From Halopenitus malekzadehii (GTDB taxonomy: Archaea; Halobacteriota; Halobacteria; Halobacteriales; Haloferacaceae), in contig NZ_FNWU01000001.1 of the NCBI RefSeq assembly GCF_900108505.1, positions 1 through 64,000 on the forward strand: DNA of 64,000 nt, given 5' to 3'. The position numbers were made by a program, and so were the translations under genes. Under the pieces are notes generated by a model. It was given only the letters and a program-made list of their open reading frames with translations. It was not told where the DNA came from and did no database searches. Within the stretch, counting starts at the first letter, position 1, and each line of letters starts with the position of its first letter. Shown piece after piece: positions 27,807 to 36,388 of this stretch.

Positions 27807-28466
27807 CTACTGGTCCGCGCAGTACTCCACGAAGTTCCGCAGGATCCGCAGCCCGGTCTCCCCGCTCTTTTCGGGGTGGAACTGCGTGCCGAACACGTTG
27901 CCCGCCTCGTTGGCGACGATCGCCGGGAACTCGACGCCGTGCCGGCTCGTGGCGACGACCGCGTCCGGATCATCGGGTTCCGCGTAGTAGGAGTGGACGA
28001 AGTAGGCGTACTCCCCGTCGACGCCCGCGGCGACGGGATGATCGTGATCGACGGACAGGTCGTTCCAGCCCATGTGCGGCACCTTCTCGTCGACGTCGAA
28101 CCGGACGTTCGTCCCCGGGATCAGGTCCAGCCCGCGAACCTCACCCTGGCCGGCGTGGTCGGCCTCCTCGCTCGAAGTGAGCAGCATCTGCATTCCGAGA
28201 CAGATGCCGAACAGTGGGCGGCCCGCCTCGGCGTGCTCGACGAGCGCGTCGCGGTACGGCCCCGCGTTCTCCATCCCTTCGCGGAACGCGCCCACGCCCG
28301 GGAGGACGACGCCGTCGGCGGCGGCGAACGCGTCGGGATCGTCAGTGATCGTCACGGACGCGCCGGCGCGCTCGAGCCCGCGCGTGGCCGACCGCAGGTT
28401 GCCGAGGCCGTAATCGACGATCACGACCTCGGCCAGCGCCTCGTCCGGGGGCTCCGGTATGCTCAT
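27807..28466 (-). CDS. hisH: Imidazole glycerol phosphate synthase, glutaminase subunit HisH
   Basis: 219 residues from the ATG at 28466. It is a class I glutamine amidotransferase with nucleophile Cys in PLFGICLGMQML, oxyanion motif LPGVGAFREGM and catalytic His/Glu in GTQFHPEKSG. It supplies ammonia to HisF in histidine synthesis; hisF is not in the window, so his genes are dispersed. Confidence 0.94.
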   Translation of the reverse strand: MSIPEPPDEALAEVVIVDYGLGNLRSATRGLERAGASVTITDDPDAFAAADGVVLPGVGAFREGMENAGPYRDALVEHAEAGRPLFGICLGMQMLLTSSEEADHAGQGEVRGLDLIPGTNVRFDVDEKVPHMGWNDLSVDHDHPVAAGVDGEYAYFVHSYYAEPDDPDAVVATSRHGVEFPAIVANEAGNVFGTQFHPEKSGETGLRILRNFVEYCADQ

Positions 28467-28533
28467 ACGGTCCCTCGGCGGGCCGTCGTCAAATCGGTTT
28501 CCCTCGGGGCCGGCAGTCTCGGAACCCGACCGC

Positions 28534-29238
28534 TCAGAACTCGCCGAGCCGGGACTGGCCGCCGCCGTTCCCGCCATCGCCCGGCCGGCCATCGCCCGGG
28601 CCGCCGCCGCTTCCGCCGTCGGTGTCCGCGTTCGCATCGTCGGCGCTCCCGATCCCCGCGATCCGGGCCGCCTCGGCGATCGACTCGAAAAACCCCTCAC
28701 GCTGGCTCCGATCGTACAGCGTTGCGGCCGGATGGACCGAGAGGAGGACCCGTCGGGAGGCGTCCCCGATGCGCGCGTCGACGACCGACCCGGCCTCCGC
28801 GGTGATCGCGACGTCCCGATCGAGGACGTGCTGGCTCGGGACCTTCCCCAGGGTGACGAGGAGCTCGGGATCGATCCGGTTCAGCTCCGCCGCCAGATAG
28901 CCGCGACAGTTCGACAGCTCCTCGACCGACGGGTCCCGGTTGTCCGGCGGCCGACACCGGACGCAGTTCGTGATCCGAACGTCGGACCGAACCAGCCCGG
29001 CCGCCCGAAGCGCCTCGTCGAGCACGTCACCTGATCGGCCGACGAACGGCTCTCCCTGCTCGTCCTCGTTCTGGCCCGGTGCCTCACCCAGAAACACCAG
29101 ACTGGCGTCCGTCGGTCCGACCCCGTTCACGATCCGGGACCGGGACTCCACCAGCGCCGGACAGCGCTCACAGCCGGTCACCCGGAGGTCGTCATCGAGC
29201 GTCGCGGTCGCCTCCCCCGATCCGTCGTCGCCGTTCAT
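28534..29238 (-). CDS. Uracil-DNA glycosylase, Fe-S (family 4/5-like)
   Basis: 234 residues from the ATG at 29238. The active-site motif is LGEAPGQNEDEQGEPFVGRSG and the second motif LSVHPAATLYD. Cys residues that bind the 4Fe-4S cluster are in GCERCPAL and in NCVRCRPPDNRDP with NCRGYL. GEAPG with Glu rather than Asp fits family 4 (UDGa). The C-terminus carries about 35 Gly/Asp-rich residues of low complexity. It removes uracil from DNA in base excision repair. Confidence 0.9.
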   Translation of the reverse strand: MNGDDGSGEATATLDDDLRVTGCERCPALVESRSRIVNGVGPTDASLVFLGEAPGQNEDEQGEPFVGRSGDVLDEALRAAGLVRSDVRITNCVRCRPPDNRDPSVEELSNCRGYLAAELNRIDPELLVTLGKVPSQHVLDRDVAITAEAGSVVDARIGDASRRVLLSVHPAATLYDRSQREGFFESIAEAARIAGIGSADDANADTDGGSGGGPGDGRPGDGGNGGGQSRLGEF

Positions 29239-29295
29239 ACCGATCGGGTGTCCGGGAGGGGCCAAAAACCCGATCGGGTTCGACCGCGTCCCGCC

Positions 29296-29848
29296 CTACT
29301 GCTGCTCGGCTGCGAACCGCCGGAACGCCCGCGCGGCCCGTTTTGCGACGCGAACCGGCTCCGGACGATCGTCGTCGTCCACCGTCACCTCACGGACGAT
29401 GTCGGCGGCCCGGTCGGGATCGATGCCGACCGCGCGCACGAACGGCGCCGTCGTGCCCCGTCGATCCGGCAGCGACCGATACGTCGCGAGCCGGGCCGCG
29501 AGTGCGCCGCCCTCGAACTGCTCCCGGAGAGCCGGCTCCAGGCCCGGGCTCGCCTCGAAGGAAACCGAAATCACCGGCCGGTCGACCGCCCGATGGATCA
29601 CCCCGATATCCACCACAATTGAACCACGCGGGCGCGACCCCGGCGATCACGAGCCGGCGTGCGTCCTCGCGGTCGAGCCGCTCGACGAGGCCGATGACCG
29701 ATGCGGTCGCGTCGGTGCCGCCGACCGTGCACGTGCCGCCGACCAGGTCGTCAACGCGTCCGTTCGTCCGGACGAGCGCGCCCGCGATCCAGCTCCGATC
29801 GTCCCCGTCGGAGAAGGCGATCCCGAGCGAGCGGCTCCCGGATTTCAC
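29296..29848 (-). pseudogene. DUF99 family protein (endonuclease V-like fold) interrupted by a +1 frameshift
   Basis: The N-terminal part (from ATG 29848: SLGIAFSDGDDRSWIAGALV, then TCTVGGTDAT and LVIAGVAPAWFN) and the C-terminal part (VVDIGVIHRAVDRPVISVSF through FEGGALAARL) are both typical DUF99 but lie in different frames. They join at AAT-T-GTG on the minus strand, around 29617-29620: removing one T restores N-V-V-D-I and a 183-residue protein (553 nt = 184 codons + 1). Either a real inactivating insertion or a sequencing error; the rest looks well preserved. Confidence 0.85.
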
Positions 29849-29857
29849 GCGTGGTCG

Positions 29858-30037
29858 TTACTCGCCCTGTGTTTTGATGTCCTGGAGCCGGTCCAACAGC
29901 TCGTCGCTGGAGGCGCCGATCTCGTATTCCACCCGTCCCTGGTGGTCGTTCTCGGCGGTGCGGACCCCATCGTCATCGAAGTCGGCGTCCAGATCCTGAT
30001 TCTCCTGTTCGGACTCGTCGTAGCTTCCGAAACCCAT
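29858..30037 (-). CDS. Small acidic DUF5786-like protein
   Basis: 59 residues: starts MGFGSYDESEQENQ, then an Asp-rich stretch, the segment VEYEIGASSDELLDRLQDIK, and stop TAA at 29858-29860. The GFGSYDESEQE start and strand-helix tail fit the small haloarchaeal family DUF5786 as I recall it. Function unknown. It lies just upstream of the DUF99 gene on the same strand, 9 bp apart, so both are probably co-transcribed. Confidence 0.75.
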   Translation of the reverse strand: MGFGSYDESEQENQDLDADFDDDGVRTAENDHQGRVEYEIGASSDELLDRLQDIKTQGE

Positions 30038-30123
30038 ACACGTGGATGTTGGTGATCAACCGGCAAAAAACCACTGCCGCCGTGGATCCAGTCCGTTCCG
30101 ACCGGACCTGACCCGACGACGCG

Positions 30124-31377
30124 TCAGTTCCCGGCGCTGATCGAGACGAACTCGAAATCGGGCGATCGGTCCTCAAACCGGTCGAGTTCGAAGGGATCCC
30201 GCGGAAACGGCGGGTCCGATCCCTCGAGGAGGCACCGAACGAGCGTCGCGGCGATCGGCGAGGTCATGATTCCGCGGCCGTGGAAGCCGGTCGCGACGAT
30301 CAGCCCGTCGGGCGCGTCCGCCGGCGCGTCGATGATCGGCCGCGTGTCCGGCGTCGCGCCGTCGACGCCCGCCCAACCGTCGACGAGCCGCATCGCCCCC
30401 GGAGAGTCGACGAACCGCGGAACGAGGTCGGCGACGTGGTCGCGGAACGCCTCGTCGGCCGACCGGCTCGCGTCGTCCGGGTCGTCCTCGGCGAACGACC
30501 AGCCGCCGACGAGCAGGTCGCCGTTCGCCTCCGGCCGGAAGTAGACGTGTTCGCCGGGGATCCACCCCATCGGGAACGATGCCGGCAGGTTCTCGGGCGG
30601 CCGCAGGACGATACACTGCGTCCGGTAGGGCCGCACCGGCAGCTGCAGGTGGGGAGCAAGCAGGTCCCGGGTCCGCCATCCCGCCGCGGCGACGACGTGG
30701 TCGCACGCGATGAACCCCTGGTCGGTTTCGACGCCGGTCACCTCGTCGCGGTCCGCCGCGACCGCCATCTCGGTGACGGTCACGTCCGTTTCGAAGCGCG
30801 CGCCCGCTTCGGCCGCCTCGGCCTGAACAGTCGTCGCCAGCGTGTACGGGTCGACGTGCCCGGTCCCGTGATACCGCGCGACGCCGACGAACTCGTCCAT
30901 ATCGATCCCCGGCCACTGTTTCCGGGCGTCGTCGGCCTCGATGAACGCGACGTCGACGCCGTTCCCACGCTGTCGCTCGACACGGGCACGCACGGTCTCC
31001 TCGCGTTCGGGCGTCACGAGCTCCACGCTCGGAATCTCCGCGAACTCGAAGGCGCCGGTCCCGTCGTACGACCGGAAGAAGTCGAGCCCGTGGGTCGCGA
31101 TCGACGGGTAATCGGGGTAGGAGGGGATCATCGTGATCTCGCCGGCCGCCCGGGCGGTCGCACCCTGTGCGATCCCGTCCCGTTCGAGGACGAGCACGCG
31201 ATGCGTGTCCGCGAGCTCCCGGGCGACCATACAGCCGATGATGCCGCCGCCGATGACGACCACGCGTGGCTTCCCGCTCCCCGTGTCGTCGTCGATTTCC
31301 GTCCCGTTGCCGTCGCTTTCCGTCCCGTCGGGATCGAACCCGATCGACGCCGCCGTCCCGTCGTGTTCGGCTCCCAT
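30124..31377 (-). CDS. FAD-dependent amine/amino-acid oxidoreductase (DAO family)
   Basis: 417 residues. An acidic 35-residue leader precedes the FAD-binding VVVIGGGIIGCMVARE. The DAO fold continues with a GATARAAGEIT flavin-contact segment, HVVAAAGWRTRDL, and the C-terminal GFHGRGIMTSPIAA. The family includes glycine, sarcosine, D-amino-acid and polyamine-chain oxidases. Together with the class III aminotransferase 31 bp upstream it probably oxidises an amine or amino acid imported by the adjacent ABC system. Last gene of the minus-strand group. Confidence 0.88.
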   Translation of the reverse strand: MGAEHDGTAASIGFDPDGTESDGNGTEIDDDTGSGKPRVVVIGGGIIGCMVARELADTHRVLVLERDGIAQGATARAAGEITMIPSYPDYPSIATHGLDFFRSYDGTGAFEFAEIPSVELVTPEREETVRARVERQRGNGVDVAFIEADDARKQWPGIDMDEFVGVARYHGTGHVDPYTLATTVQAEAAEAGARFETDVTVTEMAVAADRDEVTGVETDQGFIACDHVVAAAGWRTRDLLAPHLQLPVRPYRTQCIVLRPPENLPASFPMGWIPGEHVYFRPEANGDLLVGGWSFAEDDPDDASRSADEAFRDHVADLVPRFVDSPGAMRLVDGWAGVDGATPDTRPIIDAPADAPDGLIVATGFHGRGIMTSPIAATLVRCLLEGSDPPFPRDPFELDRFEDRSPDFEFVSISAGN

Positions 31378-31408
31378 CGTTAGTGTGCTCCCGTCGCTCG
31401 TGGCATCG

Positions 31409-32791
31409 TTAGTACTCGTGATCGACCGCGCGGAAGGCGTCCTCGGCGACTTCGAGCGCGTCGTCGATCTGCTCGTCGGTGTGGCTGTAGGTGGTGAAGA
31501 ACCGCTCGCCCTGCATCGGGTTGCCGAAGAGGACCCCGTCGGCGGCCGCCTCGAGCCACCAGTCGGCGAACCGGTCCCCGTTCGCGTGCCAGGTGTCGCG
31601 GTAGGACGCGATCTCGTGGTCGGTCATGTACACCTGCCCCATCGACCCGATGTGTTGAACGTTCACCGGCAGGCCGACGTCGTCGGCCACCTCCTGGAGG
31701 CCGGTGAACAACCGATCGCCGAGCCGGTCGATGTGCTCGTAGACGTCCCGGTCGTCCAGGATCTCGAGCGTCTTGAGGCCCGCCGCGGCCGCGACCGGGT
31801 GCCCGTTGTACGTGCCGCCGTGGAATGCCGAGGAGTTCCACTTCGAGGCCTCCTCCTTGCGCGGGGGGATGATCTCCTCCATAATGTCGGTTCGCCCGCC
31901 GAACCCGGCGACCTGGTAGCCTGCGCCGGCGGCCTTCGCGAACGTCGTCATGTCGGGGGTGATCCCGAACCGACCCTGTGCCGATCCCGGCCCGAGGCGG
32001 AACCCGGTCATTACCTCGTCCCAGATCAGGACGATCCCGAGCTCTTCGGTGAGGTCCCGGAGGAACTCGTGGTAGCCGTCACGGGGTTTCAGACAGCCGC
32101 ACGAGAACATCACCGGCTCGATGATCACGGCCGCCATGTCGTCGGCGTGTTTCCGGAGGATCCGCTCGGTCGCCTCCTTGTCGTTGAACGGAATGGCGAC
32201 CATCGTCTCGCTGACTGCGTCCGGGATCCCCGTCCCGTAGGAGACGGTATTCGGCTCCTTGGCCGGCCCGAGCGCCTCCTCGCTCGCGTAGACGCTCTGG
32301 AGCGCGTAGTCGTGGGCACCCGCATAGCCACCCTCGGGTTTCGCGATCTTCTCCTTGCCCGTGTACGAACGCGCCACGCGCATCGCGTGCATCGTGGCCT
32401 CGGTGCCGCTGTTGGCCATTCGGACACGCTCGATCGACGGGGTCATCTCCACCACCTTCTCCATGAACTCGATCGCGATGGGCTGTGGCGTTGCCGTCAG
32501 GTCGCTCGTGTCGACCTGCGCTTTGACCGCTTCCCGGACCTCGGGGTGGCCGTGACCGAGGATGATCGGGCCGAGCGCGAGCAGGAAGTCGAGGTATTCG
32601 TTCCCGTCCATATCGGTGACGTAGGAGCCGTCCGTCTCCTCGATGTAGAACGGATACGGGTCGAACGATCGAACGTTCGACTCGACGCCGAGCGGCGTCA
32701 CCGACGACGCGCGTTCGTGAAACGACCGGCTGTTCGACGTCCGTTCCTGCAATCGCTTTGCGTGATCGTGCTCGTTGTCTCCGAGACTCAT
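31409..32791 (-). CDS. Class III (PLP) aminotransferase, glutamate-1-semialdehyde aminomutase-like
   Basis: 460 residues from the ATG at 32791. PLP-site features: ANSGTEATMHAMRVAR, IWDEVMTGFRLG (Asp that contacts the pyridine N), the catalytic Lys in TTFAKAAGAGYQVAGFGG, and AFHGGTYNGHPVAAAAG. It resembles HemL in layout but the context is amine catabolism, so it is more likely an omega- or beta-amino-acid/amine transaminase. A minus-strand TATA-like TTTATT at 32816-32822 predicts a start of transcription near 32794, which favours 32791 over the ATG at 32800 and a leaderless message. Confidence 0.87.
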   Translation of the reverse strand: MSLGDNEHDHAKRLQERTSNSRSFHERASSVTPLGVESNVRSFDPYPFYIEETDGSYVTDMDGNEYLDFLLALGPIILGHGHPEVREAVKAQVDTSDLTATPQPIAIEFMEKVVEMTPSIERVRMANSGTEATMHAMRVARSYTGKEKIAKPEGGYAGAHDYALQSVYASEEALGPAKEPNTVSYGTGIPDAVSETMVAIPFNDKEATERILRKHADDMAAVIIEPVMFSCGCLKPRDGYHEFLRDLTEELGIVLIWDEVMTGFRLGPGSAQGRFGITPDMTTFAKAAGAGYQVAGFGGRTDIMEEIIPPRKEEASKWNSSAFHGGTYNGHPVAAAAGLKTLEILDDRDVYEHIDRLGDRLFTGLQEVADDVGLPVNVQHIGSMGQVYMTDHEIASYRDTWHANGDRFADWWLEAAADGVLFGNPMQGERFFTTYSHTDEQIDDALEVAEDAFRAVDHEY

Positions 32792-32921
32792 TGTCACCAT
32801 CGACGGCAGGAGAGGAAATAAATCTTTGCCAAAACGTGTGTTCTACCGAAATTCGTACGACAACATGCTTCGGAGATCGTCAACAGTTCGAAGGTGGTCG
32901 AGCCACGGGCCGGACGCCGAC

Positions 32922-33812
32922 TCACTCCTCCACGGACGCTCGCTCCAGGGGGAGGACCAGCCCCTTCGGGCCGCCCCCGGCCTTCCGGATCTCCTGAGCC
33001 GTCAGTTCGACGACCTCGAACCCACGTGCTTTCAGGGCTGCACGCACCTCGTGGTTCCCGGAGGGGAGCAGGATCGTCCCCGGCTCGACGACGATCGTGC
33101 TCGTCGCACGGTTTCGTTGCTCGCGCATCGGCACCGGAATCGTCTCGATCCCGCGGTCGTGGAGCGTGTCGAGGAACTCCGGCGGCACCGCCTCCGAGTA
33201 GACGAGCGCCAGATCCGGCGCGACCATACTGAACACCAGCGCGAGGTGCGTCTGGCCGGTGCTTTCGGTGCTGCCGAAGATCGGCACCTCGATGACGTCG
33301 ACCCCGTAGGTCTCGAGCACCGTCCGCACCTGTCGAATCCCGGCCGCGTTCGTCGTCTGCGACCGCCCGATCGCGACCGTTCCCTCGTCGATCCACACCA
33401 TGTTGCCGGCCTCGAACCCGCCGTCGCCGTGGACGCTGTGGTAGATCGGCGCCCCCAACTCGATCACGCGCTCGGAGAGACGCCGCTCCTCGCCGTGACG
33501 CGTCTCCTCGACCATGTTCCCGACGACGATGCCGCCCTCGATGGCGAAGCCGACATCCCGGACGAACAGCGACTCCGCCAGGTCGTCTGCGGCGTCGGTC
33601 AGCTGGTGAACGGTGACGCCGCGGGACTCGAGCGCCTCCACGAGCCCCTGGTGTTCCTTGGCCGCCCGCTCCTGTCGCGGCAGGCCGTCCCAGTTCCATG
33701 CGTCCGGGTCGACGACCGTGTTGAACTCCGCGCCCGGCTCGTGAACGAGCACACGTTCGAGCCGGCCGTACTCCGATCGAACGGACGGTTCGAGGTCCCA
33801 GACGTCGCTCAT
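32922..33812 (-). CDS. Amidinotransferase / arginine deiminase-fold protein lacking the catalytic Cys
   Basis: 296 residues. The fold is recognised from SLFVRDVGFAIEGG, GDGGFEAGNMVWID (the EGGD-equivalent region), STGQTHLALVFSMV with the catalytic-type His189, and the C-terminal KAGGGPKGLVLPL. In arginine deiminases, DDAH and amidinotransferases the last motif is GGG-x-R/H-C with a nucleophilic Cys; here residue 284 is Gly. The Asp after His (HLD) is also Ala. Ordinary Cys-dependent deimination is therefore unlikely. Its start overlaps the Lrp gene's stop by 4 nt, tying it to the regulator and the amine locus. Confidence 0.8.
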   Translation of the reverse strand: MSDVWDLEPSVRSEYGRLERVLVHEPGAEFNTVVDPDAWNWDGLPRQERAAKEHQGLVEALESRGVTVHQLTDAADDLAESLFVRDVGFAIEGGIVVGNMVEETRHGEERRLSERVIELGAPIYHSVHGDGGFEAGNMVWIDEGTVAIGRSQTTNAAGIRQVRTVLETYGVDVIEVPIFGSTESTGQTHLALVFSMVAPDLALVYSEAVPPEFLDTLHDRGIETIPVPMREQRNRATSTIVVEPGTILLPSGNHEVRAALKARGFEVVELTAQEIRKAGGGPKGLVLPLERASVEE

Positions 33813-34264
33813 TCGTGATCGATCCGCAGCGTGTGTTCTTCCTTGACGCTGCGCAACGCGACGTCGGTCGCGGTGTCCTCGACGCCGTCGTACTGGCCGA
33901 TCTCCCGCAGCAACTCGGTGAGTTCCCGGCGATCGGCCACGCGAACCTTCAACAGGAGGTCGGCGTCGCCGGTGAGCTCGTGGATCTCCTGGATAGCGGT
34001 GACCTCGACCAGACGTTCGGCGACCTCCGAAGAGCGGCCGGCGGTCGTGTTCACCCGCACGAACCCGACCTCGTTGCGGCCCAGCAGATCTGGATCGAGC
34101 ACCGCGCGGTACTCGCGGATGTAGCCCTCCTCCTCCAGCGCGTTCGTCCGTTCGTGGATCGTCGCCGTCCCCATGTCCAGCCGTCGGGCGATCTCCGAGA
34201 GTGCGGCGCGCCCGTCCGCCTGCAGGATGGCGAGGATCTTTCGGTCGACCTCGTCGAGGTCCAT
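33809..34264 (-). CDS. Lrp/AsnC family transcription regulator
   Basis: 151 residues from the ATG at 34264. N-terminal HTH: DRKILAILQADGRAALSEIA with recognition helix MGTATIHERTNAL; C-terminal RAM ligand domain with the LTGDADLLLKVRV strand. It is the first gene of the minus-strand amine group and diverges from the ABC transporter over a 179-bp spacer, so it is the likely local regulator of both directions. A longer frame (to 34489) crosses the opposite gene and was not used. Confidence 0.92.
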   Translation of the reverse strand: MDLDEVDRKILAILQADGRAALSEIARRLDMGTATIHERTNALEEEGYIREYRAVLDPDLLGRNEVGFVRVNTTAGRSSEVAERLVEVTAIQEIHELTGDADLLLKVRVADRRELTELLREIGQYDGVEDTATDVALRSVKEEHTLRIDHE

Positions 34265-34443
34265 ATGGACCGGTGCAGTCGCATCCCCCCTAGGTGTTTT
34301 GTTTGGCGACACGGTGTTCAGCCCGATCGATGGGCTCTGAAAACATAATATTTCCTCAAACACCTTTGTTCTCATAGAATCGTCTGCTATTCGGCTACTA
34401 TACAAAACATATTTCACTCTCTGCGCTATACTCCCACAGGACA
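34265..34443. promoter_or_regulatory. Divergent promoter region between the Lrp gene and the ABC importer
   Basis: 179 bases, AT-rich compared with the flanks. For the Lrp side a minus-strand box AATATTATG lies around 34344-34352. For the importer side ACTATACAAAAC (about 34397-34408) is the best TATA candidate. A short dyad GCCC-N7-GGGC lies at 34321-34335 between them. Lrp operators are usually degenerate, so no site can be named with confidence. Confidence 0.45.
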
Positions 34444-35454
34444 ATGGGACGTGATACCAAGCGGTCGGCGTCGGGGATCGACGCCGCACTCGTCCGGCGG
34501 CTCCGCCGGAACCAGTACACCGGCGCGGTCGTCAACCTGGCGCCGAGCGCCTTCTGGCTCGGCGTGTTCTTTCTCGCCCCGCTGGCGGTGATGTTCCTCT
34601 TCAGCTTCGGCCAGCGCGGCGCGTTCGGTGAGGTGTTGCTCGCGCCCGAGAACCTCGGGCTCCAACAGTATCGGGAGTTCTTCATCCCCGACGATCGGTC
34701 GCTGATCGGCGGGCTCTGGGTTACGATCGCCTGGGCGATCGAGGCGATCGTGCCGTTCGAACTGTCGCTGACGAGCGGCCAGGCGACGCCGTACGTCAGG
34801 TTGCTGTTCAAGAGCATCGGCTACGGCGTCGTGGCCACGGTCGTCTCGCTCGTCGTGGGCTACCCGATGGCGTACTACCTCGGTCATCTCGCGCCCGAAC
34901 GCTACCAAAACCTGCTCGTCGTCCTCGTCATCCTCCCGTTCTGGGCGTCCTTCCTGGTTCGGATCTACGCGATCCAGCTGCTGTTGTCGGCAAACAGCGT
35001 TCTGATGAACGCGCTCGCGGTCCTGCCGGGGATCGGAGCCGACGTCTCGTTGATGAATTCCCGGTTCGCCGTCCTGCTCGGGCTGGTCTACATCTGGATC
35101 CCCTTCATGATCCTCCCGGTGTACGCGAGCATCGAGGAGATCGACTTCACCTACCGTGAGGCGGCGATGGACCTCGGTGCCGACCGGCTTGAGGCGTTCG
35201 TCCACGTCGTCTTCCCCCTCTCGAAACCCGGCGTGATGGCCGGCAGCGTGCTCGTGTTCATCCCGAGCGCTGGCGCGTACGTGATCCCCGAGCTGCTCGG
35301 CGGAACCGACAGCCAGATGATCGGTAACCTGATCGCCGACCAGTTCGGATCGGCCGGCAACTGGCCGCTCGGGGCGGCGGCGTCGTTCGTGTTGATGGGC
35401 GTGATGCTGTTGAGCATCGCTGCCTATCAGCGCGGCGGGGGTGAGCTCGCGTGA
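34444..35454 (+). CDS. potB: ABC transporter permease, PotB type (spermidine/putrescine-like)
   Basis: 336 residues with about seven predicted membrane helices, the first near residues 37-58. The EAA loop that contacts the ATPase reads YREAAMDLGADRLEAFVHVVFPLSKPGV, as in PotB/PotH permeases. A region of about 50 residues between helices 1 and 2 is longer than in E. coli PotB. First gene of potB-C-D-A; its stop overlaps the next GTG start. Confidence 0.9.
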   Translation: MGRDTKRSASGIDAALVRRLRRNQYTGAVVNLAPSAFWLGVFFLAPLAVMFLFSFGQRGAFGEVLLAPENLGLQQYREFFIPDDRSLIGGLWVTIAWAIEAIVPFELSLTSGQATPYVRLLFKSIGYGVVATVVSLVVGYPMAYYLGHLAPERYQNLLVVLVILPFWASFLVRIYAIQLLLSANSVLMNALAVLPGIGADVSLMNSRFAVLLGLVYIWIPFMILPVYASIEEIDFTYREAAMDLGADRLEAFVHVVFPLSKPGVMAGSVLVFIPSAGAYVIPELLGGTDSQMIGNLIADQFGSAGNWPLGAAASFVLMGVMLLSIAAYQRGGGELA

Positions 35455-36281
35455 GCGGCGTCCTCGGTCGGATCCGGTCCGGCCTGTTCAAACGCGGGAC
35501 CGGGATCCTGCTCGGGCAGACGGCGCTCGTCTACCTGTTCTTGTACATTCCCATCGTCGTCCTCGTCACGCTCTCGTTCAACGACTCGCGATACGCGATC
35601 GTCTGGCAGGGGTTCACCACCGAGTGGTACGCGGCGCTGTTGAGCGGTGAGACGGTCGCCCGGGTGGATCCGAACGCCGCCTGGGCCGCGCTCAGCAACT
35701 CCGTCGAGATCGCCGCGGCGAGCGTGATCATCAGTACGGTCTTCGGGACGATGCTCGCGTTCGCGCTCGACCGCTACGAGTTCCCCGGCAAGCGCCTGTT
35801 CACCGGCGTGGTGTTCATGCCGATCATCATCCCGAGCATCGTGATGGGGATCTCGCTGCTGTTGTTCTTCAACATCGTCGGGATGCAACTCAGCATCCGA
35901 ACCGCGGTCATCGGTCACGTGGCCTTCGGCATCAGCTTCGTCGCCGTCGTCGTCGCGGCGCGGCTCCAGAACTTCGATCGAACCCTCGAGGAGGCGGCGA
36001 TGGACCTCGGGGCCAACGAGCTCGAGACGTTCCGATACGTCACGCTGCCGGTGATAAAGCCGGGCGTCCTCGCGGGCGCGCTGTTGGCGTTCGCGATGAG
36101 CTTCGACGACTACGTCGTGACGTTCTTCATCATCGGCCAGGAGAACACGCTCCCGATCTACTTCTTCGGGATGGTGCGACAGGGGATCTCCCCGGGCGTC
36201 AACGTCATCGCCGCGCTGATCGTGGTCTCGACGATGGTGCTCGTCGGGATCGCCCAGTGGTTCCAGGGGCCGACCTGGTGA
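35451..36281 (+). CDS. potC: ABC transporter permease, PotC type
   Basis: 276 residues from a GTG at 35451 (GTGA overlap with potB). Six or seven helices; the EAA loop is LEEAAMDLGANELETFRYVTLPVIKPGV, followed by the helix with FAMSFDDYVVTFF, a strong signature of PotC/PotI permeases. It forms the membrane channel with PotB. Confidence 0.9.
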   Translation: MSGVLGRIRSGLFKRGTGILLGQTALVYLFLYIPIVVLVTLSFNDSRYAIVWQGFTTEWYAALLSGETVARVDPNAAWAALSNSVEIAAASVIISTVFGTMLAFALDRYEFPGKRLFTGVVFMPIIIPSIVMGISLLLFFNIVGMQLSIRTAVIGHVAFGISFVAVVVAARLQNFDRTLEEAAMDLGANELETFRYVTLPVIKPGVLAGALLAFAMSFDDYVVTFFIIGQENTLPIYFFGMVRQGISPGVNVIAALIVVSTMVLVGIAQWFQGPTW

Positions 36282-36341
36282 GCGGCTGCCGTTCCACGTT
36301 CGGCAAAACTTAGTCGATTATCTGGTCTCTCTGACGAAATA

Positions 36342-36384
36342 TTTATGACTCTTGGCGGCAATTTAGAAAAAAGAGACGGTGATA
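36342..36384 (+). promoter_or_regulatory. Promoter and ribosome-binding site of the binding-protein gene
   Basis: A TATA-like TTTATGA (36342-36348) lies in the potC-potD spacer, predicting an extra transcript start near 36371. GGTGAT at 36379-36384, four bases before the ATG, complements the archaeal 16S 3' end. An extra internal promoter fits the need for more binding protein than permease. Confidence 0.5.
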
Positions 36385-36388
36385 ACTG

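Noticed and set aside
31409-32791. Calling the class III aminotransferase hemL
   Set aside because: Overall layout is HemL-like, but it sits in an amine-use operon with an oxidase and Lrp regulator, not with porphyrin genes; specificity left open.
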